DNA from: Mnemiopsis leidyi
Lineage: Eukaryota > Ctenophora > Tentaculata > Lobata > Bolinopsidae
DNA length: 41,640 nt
Assembly: GCA_000226015.1 (NCBI GenBank)
Contig: JH153760.1
Location: forward strand, 14,928 to 56,567
Direction: 5' to 3'
Numbering within the stretch: position 1 is the stretch's first letter; every line of letters begins with the position of its first letter. Shown here piece by piece: positions 1 to 11,771 of this stretch. Under the pieces are notes generated by a model that was given only the letters and a program-made list of their open reading frames with translations, was not told the DNA's origin and ran no database searches. A program made the translations under genes and the position numbers.

Positions 1-1063
1 TGTCATCACAGTTGGAACACCACCCCTAATATCATGTGTCAAAATACTTCGTTTGTTGGCTTTCAATTGCCATTCATTTTGATCAAAAATTCTTCAAAAA
101 CACAGTAAATATTTCCAAGACTGTGATTCACTACGATAGTGACAGCAACTCCTCTAAGTCATCAATCAGCTCCTTAACATCCTCTTGGTAGTTTTTCACT
201 CTCTTCCTCTGACAAGAGGATCTTCTATAAAGCCATGCTTCAAAAAAGCTTTGGAGAATTAACGGCGAAATTTCACTAATTCAACTTGACTTACATTACA
301 TTGAACAAAGCCCCACATGTAGAATCTTATATAATAACATGCACAATTTAACGTTATGATTTGATAAACAAATTAACTTGAAAATTGTCTTACTTGAATT
401 TCAGTTGAAAATTGTCCTTCTTACTTTGAAAAGTTTGATAGATATCATGAAAAATATAAAAATTTTATTTTGAAAATCCTAAAAAATCTCCAAAAATTGT
501 TGAATTTTGGCAAAACCCCCCTCGGCAAAGGCAAAACCCCACTCGTTGGCAAAACCCCCCTCGTCATCAATCTTCTTCATTTGGAAACCCCTCTCCGCCC
601 TAGGTGATGACATCGTACGTGAACAACCCCTTAACGGACTGAAATTTCCTTTATTCAATTACGTATTCGTCATGTATGTATACCTTATTTTGTACTTTTA
701 AAAAATCTTTGGCTATTTCAATCGCCAATGACGGATAAGCGACTATCATTGAAGCTCTATTTTAATAGTGGGATTGTGGCACGGGTGAAAAAGGGGTAAA
801 AGTTGCATACTGAAGAAATGATAATTTGTTTAATTATTCACTGTTCAGTATAATAGTATGAGGTCAAAAGAGTATGTCAGATAAGAGTGGGAGACGAGTG
901 CTACTAAATAGCAGTCATGCAGGTGATCAGAGAAACATTAGTCACTATGTGAATTTTTTAACCATGTCTATTATTTGTAAAACAGCCTGTCATTATTCTG
1001 CTGTTGGCATGCCCTATGTAAACATTGTTTTGTTCGCAGTTTGGCGGAACGAATGCATTAACC
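1..1063. other. No gene seen; AT-rich intergenic DNA
   Basis: I see no coding segment with convincing codon structure or splice sites here. Around 770-835 lies a motif (CACGGGTG...GGGGTAAAAG...GAAGAAATGA) that recurs at about 12720-12765 and, shortened, at 13886-13915. This stretch therefore probably holds a remnant of the same repeat family. Confidence 0.5.
509..563 (+). repeat. Three short direct repeats of about 16 bp
   Basis: The unit GGCAAAACCCCCCTCG occurs at 509, 530 (one change) and 548. It is C-rich in an AT-rich setting. No function is apparent. Confidence 0.7.
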
Positions 1064-2124
1064 AGCATATGCATTTAAGAGCTTTTTCAAAATCAATATT
1101 GATCATCGATGATCGTATATTGATTATCATAAACGGTGTTGATGATATTTGACTCATCGATGATCAACGGAACTCATGATCATATTTGATCAACATTAAT
1201 CATAATTTTGGAGAAAATACAGAACGATGATCAGCGACTATAATGTGTTGTAAAGTATTATCATCATTGATTTTCCCAATTATCGATGAATAACCGATGA
1301 TCAAAGGTGTATATTGATCATCGACGATTTCAATATTCGATGATTTCTTATGTCAAAGAATAGGCTGTTGCATGTATAGGAAGATAAGGATAAACTAATA
1401 TAACTGATTATAAGTTGTGAGGATAAAACATCCGCCACAGTGCCGCGAGAGTGCCATGACAGTGCCAGTGGAATTCGGATCTATGACCAAATAATATAAT
1501 AAGTTTTATTCGTCATAAAATAAATAATCGATGATCATCAATGATCATTGACGATCAACGATCGTGATAAAAATCACTGACAATGAAAATAAATCGATTT
1601 TGGTTTACTCTTGATCATCGATTAATCATCGATGATTGGCTTCATTCCGAAATTGTTCGAAATTATTTCGAATAAAAAAGTTTCCTAAAAGATCGCATTT
1701 CTTAGTCATACAGAGATAAGTAACATTCAAATCAGAACTGTCATGAGACTGAATAACTATCCGCTGCTACTACAGATGATTTTAATCATCGATTATTGAA
1801 ATTATCGATGATTTCAATTATCGATAAATTTTTCATAATAATCGATGATCAATATACACCTTTGATCATCGATGATTTATTGATAATTCATCGATTATTG
1901 GGAAAATCACTGATGATAATACTTTACAACACATTATGGTCGCTGATCATCCTTTTGTATTTCCTCCAAAATTATGATCAATGTTCATCAAATATGATCA
2001 TGAGTTCCGCTGATCATCGATGATTGAAATATTATCAACACCGTTTATGATGATGAATATACGAACATCGATGAATAATCTATGATCAATATTGTTTTTT
2101 CAAAAGCTCTCAAATGCATATGCC
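1064..2124. mobile_element. Non-autonomous DNA transposon (MITE-like) with very long terminal inverted repeats
   Basis: The left arm (about 1064-1345) is matched, with scattered changes, by the reverse complement of the right arm (about 1800-2124). Landmarks run in mirrored order: GCATATGCATTT, the AAACGGTGTTGAT block, CGGAACTCATGATCATATTTGAT, TAATGTGTTGTAAAGTATTATCATCA and AAAGGTGTATATTGATCATCGA. The element is flanked by the 8-bp direct repeat CATTAACC (1056-1063 and 2125-2132), which looks like a target-site duplication. Eight base pairs would fit the hAT superfamily, though the long arms are unusual for it. Arms and centre are packed with variants of the palindrome GATCATCGATGATC. No transposase is encoded; short open frames inside are by-products. 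Confidence 0.85.
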
Positions 2125-2213
2125 CATTAACCATTTATAAAAAGTTTATGACCCTAAGTCGTTAACAACCCTTTTGGAGAAACACATTCTGTGAGCGTTA
2201 TTGGTCTGGTCAG

Positions 2214-2405
2214 GGACAATCGAAAATAAGATTTATGTGTACAACAATAACTGTTATTCCCAGACGAAGTACGATTTCGCTGCTGAGATCCTAGACTATT
2301 CCCTCAAAAACAATTTTCGAGCTGATCTTGACTCTGCCGATCCCATCAACAGCACCCTCAATGGATACATAGCTGATGTCCTTCGGGACACTATGCCAAT
2401 AGCTG
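2214..2405 (+). CDS. Possible single exon of a serpin-like protein (weak)
   Basis: An open frame is bounded by an acceptor-like TGGTCAG (AG at 2212-2213) and a donor-like CTG/GTAGGA after 2405, with phase 1 at both ends. The translation has the order NKIYV, then a Phe/Tyr-rich helix, then a D-x-x-x-A-D-P segment, then LNGYI. This resembles the strand s2A to helix F part of serpins, which read N-x-(I/L)-(Y/F)-V ... VDF ... IN-x-W(V/I). No reactive-centre exon or other serpin exon was found downstream, so this is a fragment, a relic or a chance resemblance. The similarity is judged by eye only. Confidence 0.28.
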
Positions 2406-4510
2406 GTAGGACTTCAGTCATTTATTTACACAAATATGTTTTGACATTTAAAAAACTGTAAAATTGCCAACATTTGCACATGTTTTTAACTACTATGTCA
2501 AAATAAATCGGGAAGATATTTTATCTCTTCATAATGATCGCTTTTACTACCTGTACAATTGCCAAAATTGCGTGAGTGGAAGCATCGCTACGCAATTGCG
2601 AATGCGATTTAGTCTGACACCAGCACTTTCCCATGCTTCCATACTTCCATCTAGTTAAGCATGATGACGTTTTCACTCAGAACGTGTTCAATGGTTTTGA
2701 CTACTTTTCTCGGTCCACCTCTGTAACAAATATTGAGCATTTTGCCGAATTTTAGAGTAGCTTAAATATCCAATAGGCAATCAGAGCCTTAAGATGATGT
2801 TGTAAGTCGATGTGTCCAGATGTTCTGTTTCGTTTATCTACTATGGCACTTGCTTCAATTTCCCTGATTTCACATCATGTTTGAAGCAGGACACTCCACA
2901 TAGTTTGGCTGCAATTATCTAATAATTTACTGTTTTTACTTTTAGAAGGGAAGCTAACACATATCTATACTGTCCTAATTAAATATCAGGTCTATTCTTT
3001 CAAGATAGTTGACTGTTGACAAGATTTAGTTACCGCTAGACAACGCCGTTGATTTCATGATATTCTTACGAAACCAGGATCGGAGTGGTAAATATAATAG
3101 CGGGATGTATTCGTGAGGCAGCTTTTTTTGCTGAGAAGTACTGCTAATCTTCGTTTTCTGCTTCATTGATTCCTTGAATCTTACGAATTATCTTTTCATT
3201 TAACAGTTTGCTGACACTTTCTGTCGATTCATTTCTTACCGTCTCATCTTGGGCAGCGTATTTTATCACCTGCTGCCTACATTTATTCCGCTGACACTCT
3301 TGCTATGCTGACTTATTATGCATGTACATGTTTTTTGTGTTACATCATTTTTCTACGTTATTGTGGACCAAAAATCTTGGGATAACTGTGACTAACCAAA
3401 ACCACCATGCTGTAATTGCTGGATAACTATGACTAAATATAATCTTTATCAGATTTTCAAGTCCAAACAAACGTGCAGATAGACACACACACACACACAC
3501 ACAGCCCCACCCATACACACGCATGCAACTATCATCGCAATTCGGTGTAGACGAATTAAATATAACGTGGATAAAATATAAGGTAATGAATTCATTTCAT
3601 CGCATTTTTTCATGCTTTCATCTTCATTTAATTTGATCCAACTTAAATATTTAATCTCTCTTACTACTTCAGAATTCAACAAGCTTCCTAAGTCTAGTCG
3701 GGACAGTTTCAAAAGCAGCTTTCTGAATCAACTTCTGAAGGAGTCAGGTATTCACACTTCGATTTATGAAATACTTTACTTCATAGGTTTCGAGGCTAAA
3801 TCCTGGTATCAATTTTAAATGTATGATTTAAGTTAGTTAACCAATTATGGTGGATAAGTAAGATTTTACATCATCACCGTTCCAAATTCAAATGCAAAGT
3901 ATTAGTAGAATGTGGGCTAAAGTTTTAGATAAAAGTGCAACTCGACCAATTGTCACAGTACCTATCAGCTTGTTAAACAATAAGGCATGATAAAAAGAAA
4001 TGATCGAATGTGCAGAAAATAGCTAATGAAGAAATTACTTCAGGGTTGCCCTCAATAACCGAACTAAAGACAGGACTTCGTGGGTATTTTAAGAGTTATT
4101 TATGATTTTTGTGCTATCAAGGGAATCGTGGTTAGCGAAGCTGAAAAATTCTTATACAGATGATTTATCTGCCTAACATCTTTCGAAACGTTTCGTTCAG
4201 ATAAGTAAGTACCCAATCATTTTTGTTGAGCTTGATAAAATTGAACGTCAGAATTCTTGGACAGGAGTCGGAAATTTTACCATCATGTGACAGGGATTGA
4301 CCAATAAGAAGACAGCTATAACCAATCATTTTGGGGAAAAGATAAAAAGATTTCCGACGCCTCCCCATTAATAATGCCGTCTATTATTAGCACTATCTCA
4401 CTATTGCCATTTTTAGGATGCAGAGTTTGTTTGGAGTATTTTCAAAAGGGACGATCTCCAGTGTGTCTAAATCCTGACAAATCTCGGCGTTCCACAGTAG
4501 CAGCTTCCAT
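2406..4510. other. No gene seen
   Basis: There is a pure (AC)10 microsatellite at 3483-3502. The remainder shows short open frames (for example 3612-3818) without recognisable domains or paired splice sites. The long - strand open frame at 4393-4797 overlaps the first exon of the next gene and looks like its antisense shadow. Confidence 0.5.
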
Positions 4511-7500
4511 ATGGGACATAATGGATCAAATAAAAGTCTCTCTTCCAACCGAAATGTGCTGATCTGCACTTTGTGCGCTCGTACAATTGAGTTGAAACAC
4601 CACGAGAGAGTTGATTTGCAGAGCCAGGTCAGTGCTCTTTTACACATCGCTGTTAAGACCCCTATCCCAGCAGTTAAAGTTAATTTGAAGTGACAGAATT
4701 TGTCATGAAACACGTCTTTAATGTCAATAAGTAGAGCATAAACTGTGGTCTGTTCGGGACGATAAAAACGACGATTGTCTTGCCTTTGGCTTTCCATCTT
4801 TAGTAAGAGTTTTCACGTCTTCAGTACTTTACTTGCAGGTGCTCAATATGTTAAGATCTGTCAACAGATCAGAGAGTCGATCACAAGTTCAAAGAAAATC
4901 GGCAATCGGAAAAGTCGATTGGAGTAAATGCTTCTGTTGTCAAGAGGAGGTGAGGAAAATTCAGCGACGAGCCACTTTTTGTCGGCTAACCAGACGTATG
5001 TCATAAAATCTAAAATTGGAAAACATGTCATATAATTTAAACTTAAGATTGAGAATTGAGAATTCCCAACATTTGGATTGAATAATTGACGTTTTGCATT
5101 TTCAGCGTCCGGGTGATAAGTTAGTCTCCAAATGGACCAATGAGACACTAGATCAGATCAAAGAAATAATTTTGCTCTGTGTAGACAGAAAATCGTCTAT
5201 TACTGATCCAGGCATTAGTTCTAGAGTACAAGCGCTCTCTCTTCACGTTAGCCCTCTTCTGCATGTAAAATGTAGAATGCGTTATCGGTTCCACTTTCGG
5301 CAGTTATCCCATAACAAAATAAACAAAAACGAATACCTAAGAATCAAGGAGTACCGAGCAAAAGACAGAGATTGGTTCTAGGCATTGAGAATGAAAGTTG
5401 CAACGATGATGAAAGTGTTGTCGATAGAGGCATTGATAATGAAAGTTTCAATGATGATGAAAGTGTTGTCGAAGGAGGCATTGATAATGAAAGTTTCAAC
5501 GATTATGAGAGTGTTGTTGATGGAGGCATTGATAATGAAAGTTGCAACGATGATGAAAGTGTTGTCGATAGAGGCATTGATAATGAAAGTTGCAACGATG
5601 ATGAAAGTGTTGTCGATAGAGGCATTGATAATGAAAGTTGCAACGATGATGAAAGTGTTGTCGATAGAGGCATTGATAATGAAAGTTGCATCGATGATGA
5701 AAGTGTTGTCGATAGAGGCATTGATAATGAAAGTTTCAATGATGATGAAAGTGTTGTCGAAGGAGGCATTGATAATGAAAGTTTCAACGATGATGAGAGT
5801 GTTGTTGATGGATGGATTGAGAATGAAAGTTTCAACGATGATGAGAGTGCTGTTGGATGTATTGAGGATGAGAGTCTTTTTGCTGACGAGAGTACTGTAG
5901 TTGAAGCCGATGTCGATGTTCGGGGCAACGTTGAAGATAAAATTGATACAAAAAAGGTGCCTTTGCTGAATGAGATCCGACAGGAAATAACAAGTTATAA
6001 AGCACCTCCTATGACACTGCCCTTGGTCGTCGAATCAGCACCATCGCCAACCCTCGAGAAAACTATAGCTGCAATTACTGGTGTGGGGATTGACCCTGTC
6101 GTACAATATACTACTGTTATATTGGCGCATCACTCAAAGAAACGTAGAAGAAAGACCAAGAGTAAAGATGGAGAGCACCGTAGCCGATGTAGCTCCTCTC
6201 AAGAGCCCACCCTGATGCGGGCAACATCCATTTGGCTTTACCTCAGGGTGAAATCAAAGACTGTAATGCAATATCTTCACGGAATCGGAGTGGTACTTTC
6301 TTATCATCGTATTCGAGCAATCATAGATTCAATTGTTGCACAGGACCTGACAATGTTTCGGGAGATAGGTGCTTTAGTTCCGAGAGAGCTCCGTAAATCC
6401 CTTTTAACTTTTGGTATGATCGACAACGTGGACAAGAGCGCCAGAAATACCACGGGTACTTCGTTTCATGGAACCAGTATTTCTGTCGTTCAATTGGAAT
6501 ATAAAGGTATGGAAACAATTATAAGTAGAATAACCACTACTGGGTGCTTGGCAGTTGTCTCATTTTTATGCACATTAGAGCGTTTCTTGACACTGATTGG
6601 TCGTATGTAGTTCTCATCGGTCGATTGCTGTCACGTGTGCAACAAAATTTGAGATACCTGCCGGGCACCAGTAGCGTTTTCTAGCCCAACTTTTTCTATT
6701 ATAGATTTTAAGGGTGCTGGCTAGGGTTCCTCTTAATTCTCCTCTTAATTAATTTGTAAAAGGGGACCTCGCCTCCTGATTAAACCTCAGTCCTTATCCG
6801 AAACACGAAACCCTAAATTTCTTCACCTTAGATTCCAAGGGTGCGGCAAGACGACGCGGACCGTTGCAGACCCCTCCAAACAACTTCCTTTACGAATTGG
6901 ATGAAGTTTTCAAACCTAAACAGGGAGAGGCATCTGTATTTGGGGATACCACTTATCAGAATCCAGTGGAAGAACTAACTGAAGTTGACGAACAAGTACT
7001 CATTAAGAAGATGCAACCTTGGTTGAGGAATATTCATGTTTACCACTCTAAAGAGGACACCAAAGAGAAACCGAAGGTCATCAATTCTATTTTGCCGATC
7101 TTTGATGAGCCTCCAAATACTGCTGACAACATGCTGCATTTCATTAAAGTTGTTAAAGATGTCGTCCAACATTTAAATCCTGGACAATATACAATCATTG
7201 GAGTCGACCAACCGCTGTATGCACTGGGTAAAAAGATTCAGTTGTCGGGTTATCACCCAGAAGTCGACATTACCAAAGTGTTCCTGATCATGGGCCCTTT
7301 GCACATTCAGCAGGTTTGTTTGCTGATATAACTCTAGCTGCAAATATAACTTTAGTTACTACATAACTCTAAAGTCTATGAATGTTATTTATTATTCGTT
7401 GGCCAAAGTTATGGCTGGTAATTTAGGCTTGATAATGTCTCTGCTTTCTACAACTCGCCTTATCAATTTCACGAAGCAAACAGTAAAGTGTGACTTCTTT

Positions 7501-10500
7501 TGCTGCTAACATCGCGTGACAGAGTTGTTGCTGTTTTCAGGAGTTGCTAATAATACACGGTAACCTGATTGAAGGGACAGGATTGCTACAATCGATGAAT
7601 GACTGTGAAATGTCCTTCGAGGCCCCCGGTACAGCTGCAGTAAATGCAAACTTTATCACTCGTGCATTTTATCTTGTTCAGGTAACATTGATAGTAGTTA
7701 GTACAGGTTAATTTAACACTTAAGAGTGAGATTCGCATTTTACGCTGTTATCGTTTCCGCAAACCGTACAATTCGAAAACTTATTCTATGTGTAAAAATG
7801 GGGTGAAATCATTGATAAATAAAAATTTAGCACCAAATTGATTCCTAAATAACACGATACTTTTAAACTTAATCCTTCCAGGTGATCGCAGCTTCTCTGG
7901 GGTCACTGCTGAATGAAGAATTCCAATCATCAGGCAGTGCTGACTTCGAGACCTGGAAAGAAATAAGGTGCAAGGAGAGTGACAGCTTCTTCTTCTGGAA
8001 CCTGATCCTTAACTTTGAACTCTTAATAATCTTATTCGTAAGGTTAACAATTTCATTATTAACAATTTCTTTATTAACAATTTCTTAATTACCCAAGCGC
8101 TGAATAAGAACGCCTTGGATAAGAAGGCCCTCACTTGTCGTACATTTATATTGATTAACGCATCATCATTTGATAATTCTAAATAGATAGCAATTTATAA
8201 ACTTAATTCTCCTCCAGGGCCGTCCGTAACCGTGATTTTGATCTTTACGTTGATGTTCTTGCCGCATGTGTACCGTACTTCTTTGCGACAGACAAGGTGA
8301 ATTATGCACGTTGGACTCCCATTCATATAGCTGAGATCAGACACGCAAAGAAAAATAACTCTGATCTGTATAAAGCTCTCGAAAAAACTTTTTCGATTTC
8401 AAAGCTTCAGAAGAAGGGCAGTGCCATTGGGCTAGATCAGCTTCATGAGCAAAACAACGAAAAGATCAAGCGTCTGTCTGGTGGATTATCTTTTCTTGGA
8501 TCTGATCAGGAAGTTGTCCGCCTGAAATGGGCGATTTATACCCCTGTTCTCGCCAATGCAACCAATATTGTCGAAGAACGCAACGAAAGTGATCAGCACC
8601 ATGAAAATTATTCCAGCTATCAGCTGAAGTTCATAAAGAGGACAGAATCATTAAAAGCGAAATTAAGAGATGTCAAAAGCCCATTCTCGTCTGATTTGAA
8701 AGTGCTATCTTACGTTAATAATGGTGAACTGTTACCCAACAACGAAGCGATTATGAAGGATATAAGAGCGTTGGTTAGCTCAATCGGTTTGCCGCAGTAC
8801 CAAGCTTATCATAAAGATCGCCTTCTGACTAATGATTTAGCCGTGAGCGACACCATCAGCAAGAATGCCTTAGTTTTGCCGTCAAGAGCAGACGCCGTCA
8901 GGAGTAAAGAGACTAGAGCAATGGACACTGAAGAAGAAAAATTAGTACGCAGGACTGAAACACGCTGCTCCACATCGCCCAGATGCCGTGTTGAAAGCCT
9001 TGCAATATGACTATAATGATGAGCCGACTGTGTTTGTTAGAAACGAGGAGGTTTATAAGATAAAGAAGTCCTCTATCCTCGGCAGGTGCAATGAATATGA
9101 TTCTTAGATTGAATTGAAACTTCATTCCTTTTTCAATTCAGTTTTTATCAAAGAATTATCAATTAGATAAAAATCTGTAAGCTTGTGTCCGTTTTGTCTT
9201 CTTCACCACATTTAATATGAAAACTATGAAATTTTCACTATTAAATAGTTCAATGGGGCCCTGTCTAAGAGTCGCATATCGTGATAATATTCAGGTAAGG
9301 GAAATTCTCTTTAACCTCTGCCGCTCTGCGTGCAACCCGTTGATTGGACAAGGAAAACTATCTTCTAGTGGAAATCAATTTCGATGTACGAAATTTGAGA
9401 CTGAATAGTATGTCGTACATCGAAATTGATTTCCATTTGAAGATAGTTTCCCTTGTCCAATCAACGGGTTGCACGCAGAGGTTAAAGAAAATTTTCCTTA
9501 CTTGAATATTATTTTCACTATTGTCCTAGGTTAAGAGAAGCTGGTGCTGCTGATGGTCGTCGAGACTTTGATGTTTCTTTGGTGGACCTCAGCTGTGTTG
9601 TCCGAAAGCTGGTCCCCCGCGCCAAGAACACAACTATCCTGGAGTTCTCTAAGATCATTTATGAACAGCTCCTGAAACTCGCGGAACAGCACTCAACGAA
9701 CATCGTTTGCGCCGTAACGGACAGGTAATTTTGCAGAATAAGTAAAAAGCCCTCGGCTGCTGTTTGCGTCGCTAAATTAATGAACCGGACGACATCTCTG
9801 CTATTTTTCTCGAATAAGCTCTATCTGAATTGCCCAATTGGATTCGTCACATTGTTCAATTTGTGGTCAGTCGCAACCAAAAGGACATTAACTTCTATAA
9901 CATCGGAAGTTTACAGTTATAATTCTTTTCCATTGACTAATATTATATAATAAAACTTCTTAATTCTAATTCAACGTAGTTACAATCCAATTAAACCCGA
10001 GCTGCATGTGTTTAGAGATTATGAATACTTCAGGTATGATGTTGAAAATCCGTTGAAGCCAGGATCACCATCATCTGGCACCCAATTCAAAATCCACCAC
10101 GATCTTCGCCTCACCCCCAGCGTCCTTCAAGCACTTTTTTCCAACCGTGAGAATAAGTCTCAATTTTATCAGTACTTGTCTCCACAACTCGCATCACTTT
10201 TCTTGTCAAAAACACAAAATCTGATCGTCACAAATAAGGAAAAAACAATTGGCCGGATGTCTATGTCGTGCAACCACCTAGAGGCCGATTACCGCATTAT
10301 TATGTTCCTTTTTAGTCTGGCTGGCGAGGGAAATACCCGGTTCTTGGTGCGGACAGGAGATACAGACGTCATCATCATCCTGACAGCTCACATGAAACTC
10401 CTCCTACAGAAGCACCCATCCTGTCAAGTAACAGTGCTGTTTTGCACACCAACTTGTCGTAATTACATCGACGTAAACAAGTTGGCTGACTGGATAGGGC

Positions 10501-11106
10501 TCGACTTCTGTATGGGATTCATGCTCCTGTACACGTTCACCGGTTGCGACGCCACCCCATCTTTCTCCTTCCACGGTAAATCAAAGTGGCTGGATATCTA
10601 TCTGAAGGATGCGGAATGCAAGAAGACATTCGAGGAGCTGTGTAGACAGCCCGAATCTCTTGATATGGAGAAGCTGAATAAAATGATTCGCTTCATATCA
10701 AGAGGTTACGGGGTTTAGCAAAGAGGCCGAGGAAGATCTCCTCAAAGCTCGGTTTGAGGTCCTGTCCCGTGAGTCGACCAAATCGTTCCGTTGCCTGCCG
10801 CCATCTCCCGGTTCTTGCTTTGTTCAAATGAAAAAAGCTCTCTATGTTGCTGGTATGGTATGGGCTAAGGCTTTAGAGCCTCATATAAACTACCCAGCCA
10901 TGGAGAAATGGGGATGGAAGAAAGAAAACAACAAGGTCGTCCCTATTTGGACGGTGTGTTTAACATCGTCTCCAACTGTATTCACTGACTGTTTTAAAAA
11001 ATGCTCTAAAAAGTGTTCTTGTAAATCCTGCTTCTGTAAAGTTAAATTCAAGTTCCCGTGTTTGCCAGATTGCGGTTGTAGGGGTAAATGTACCTCCCAT
11101 GAATAA
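4511..11106 (+). CDS. PIN/XPG-I-like nuclease-fold protein with Cys-rich tail; 11 exons, three frame breaks (probable decaying copy)
   Basis: I recognise a large uncharacterised family common in cnidarian, mollusc and fish genomes, known to me from its motifs rather than a name. Exons: 4511-4627, 4839-4949, 5106-about 5350, about 5350-6506, 6832-7313, 7541-7681, 7882-8042, 8218-about 8948, about 8949-9085, 9530-9724, 9980-11106. Most joins keep phase. Motifs in order: Cys pairs (CTLC, WSKCFCC), HGTSIS, NPGQ...DQPLYALGKKIQ, LHIQQ, NYARWTPIH, LDQLHEQNN, then GDTDVIIIL and FTGCDATPSF. The last two resemble the acidic metal-binding motifs of XPG-I/Asteroid-type nucleases. It ends in a tail of C-x2/3-C pairs. 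The frame changes between 5315 and 5381, near 8948, and at 10712-10716, where one extra T in GGGGTTTAGC gives a stop. Each is consistent with a single-base indel. It may be a pseudogene, or the breaks may be assembly errors. AATAAA overlaps the stop codon. Confidence 0.8.
5381..5860 (+). repeat. 48-bp coding minisatellite, ten units plus a degenerate eleventh
   Basis: Ten in-frame 48-bp units encode the 16-residue acidic repeat GIDNES(C/F)NDDESVV(D/E)(R/G). A decayed eleventh unit follows to about 5915. Units 4-6 are nearly identical to each other, and the variants (C/R type against F/G type) alternate in blocks, which suggests recent unequal exchange. The array lies inside exon 4 of the nuclease-like gene, between its N-terminal Cys motifs and the HGTSIS segment, and would add a long negatively charged linker. 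The second frame is also open throughout, as expected for a tandem array without stops. Confidence 0.95.
9283..9512. repeat. Near-perfect inverted repeat (hairpin) in the last 250 bp of an intron
   Basis: The left arm 9283-9390 pairs with the right arm 9414-9512 around a 23-base loop. Mismatches are few, and the left arm carries one extra 8-base stretch in which CTCTG is doubled. A 12-bp direct repeat, ATTTTCACTATT, lies at 9231-9242 and 9511-9522. The right arm ends 17 bases before the acceptor TTGTCCTAG of the next exon (starts 9530) of the nuclease-like gene. It looks like a small fold-back element. Confidence 0.85.
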
Positions 11107-11107
11107 A
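11102..11107 (+). terminator. Polyadenylation signal AATAAA overlapping the stop codon
   Basis: The stop codon TAA (11104-11106) is part of AATAAA. A second AATAAA lies near 11321. Either could end the transcript of the nuclease-like gene. Confidence 0.5.
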
Positions 11108-11771
11108 AATTCGTGCAAGTTTCGTGAGTATAAAGTGTTTTTTTTTCAGAATTTTACTTTAAATGGGTTAAGCAAATGTATAAAAATGTACAGGTTTTAC
11201 ATCATGTGTCATTTCATCGCTCTGTGACTTATCATAATTTTTGTATTTGCCTATTTGTTAAATCAATTTTTGTTTGTTTAATATCATTATTTGTTTCTAG
11301 CTGATTCAGAAAAATCGTGAATAAAAAGTTGACTTATTTATGACAACTGTGTAATTTATTAAATAATTTTCCGTTTGCTATTTGTTTTTGTTTTGCCGTG
11401 AATTTTGATTCGTTATGTACTGAACAATTTCTTTCTTACGGCAATTCGTAGAAACAGTGTTACCTACAATTAATAAAGTCTGTAATCTTAAATTGACAAA
11501 ATTATCTTTCAGCTAACCCTCAATTATAAATAGTTTATAATCGAGTTTACAAGGGCAATAATTGTATAATGTTTTTGTCTTACAAGTATTTCGACTTCTA
11601 TTTTCATTATTTGATTTGTTATGATGCTATTGTATGGAAGAAATTTCAGTTTTGCTGGATTAATTGAAACTGTTAACGCTCAACAGTAATCAGTGAAATA
11701 TAAATTGTAACGTTCTAGAATATATATATTCGTGTATTTGGAACAGGTCCGAATATATTTGTGTCTCTTTA

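Noticed and set aside
1064-2124. CRISPR-like or clustered spacer array from the repeated GATCATCGATGATC
   Set aside because: Spacing is irregular, the sites are palindromic and mirrored about the centre, and the DNA is animal nuclear. Inverted-repeat transposon structure explains it.
4393-4797. 134-aa open frame on the - strand
   Set aside because: It overlaps the first exon of the + strand gene, has no motif, and no splice partners were seen.
5385-5900. Long alternative-frame open segment over the minisatellite, and an antisense one at 5503-5928
   Set aside because: Both are by-products of a 48-bp tandem array that lacks stops in several frames. Neither has family motifs outside the array.
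8904-8952. A 49-bp intron that would restore frame in exon 8 of the nuclease-like gene
   Set aside because: Donor, acceptor and phase are formally possible. But other introns of this gene are 139-444 bp, and dropping a single base near 8948 gives an uninterrupted, family-like reading (EEEKLV followed by AGLKHAA).
9217-9408. Short + strand open frame in the hairpin
   Set aside because: It lies inside the inverted repeat within an intron. Its coding look comes from the repeat, and it has no homology by eye.
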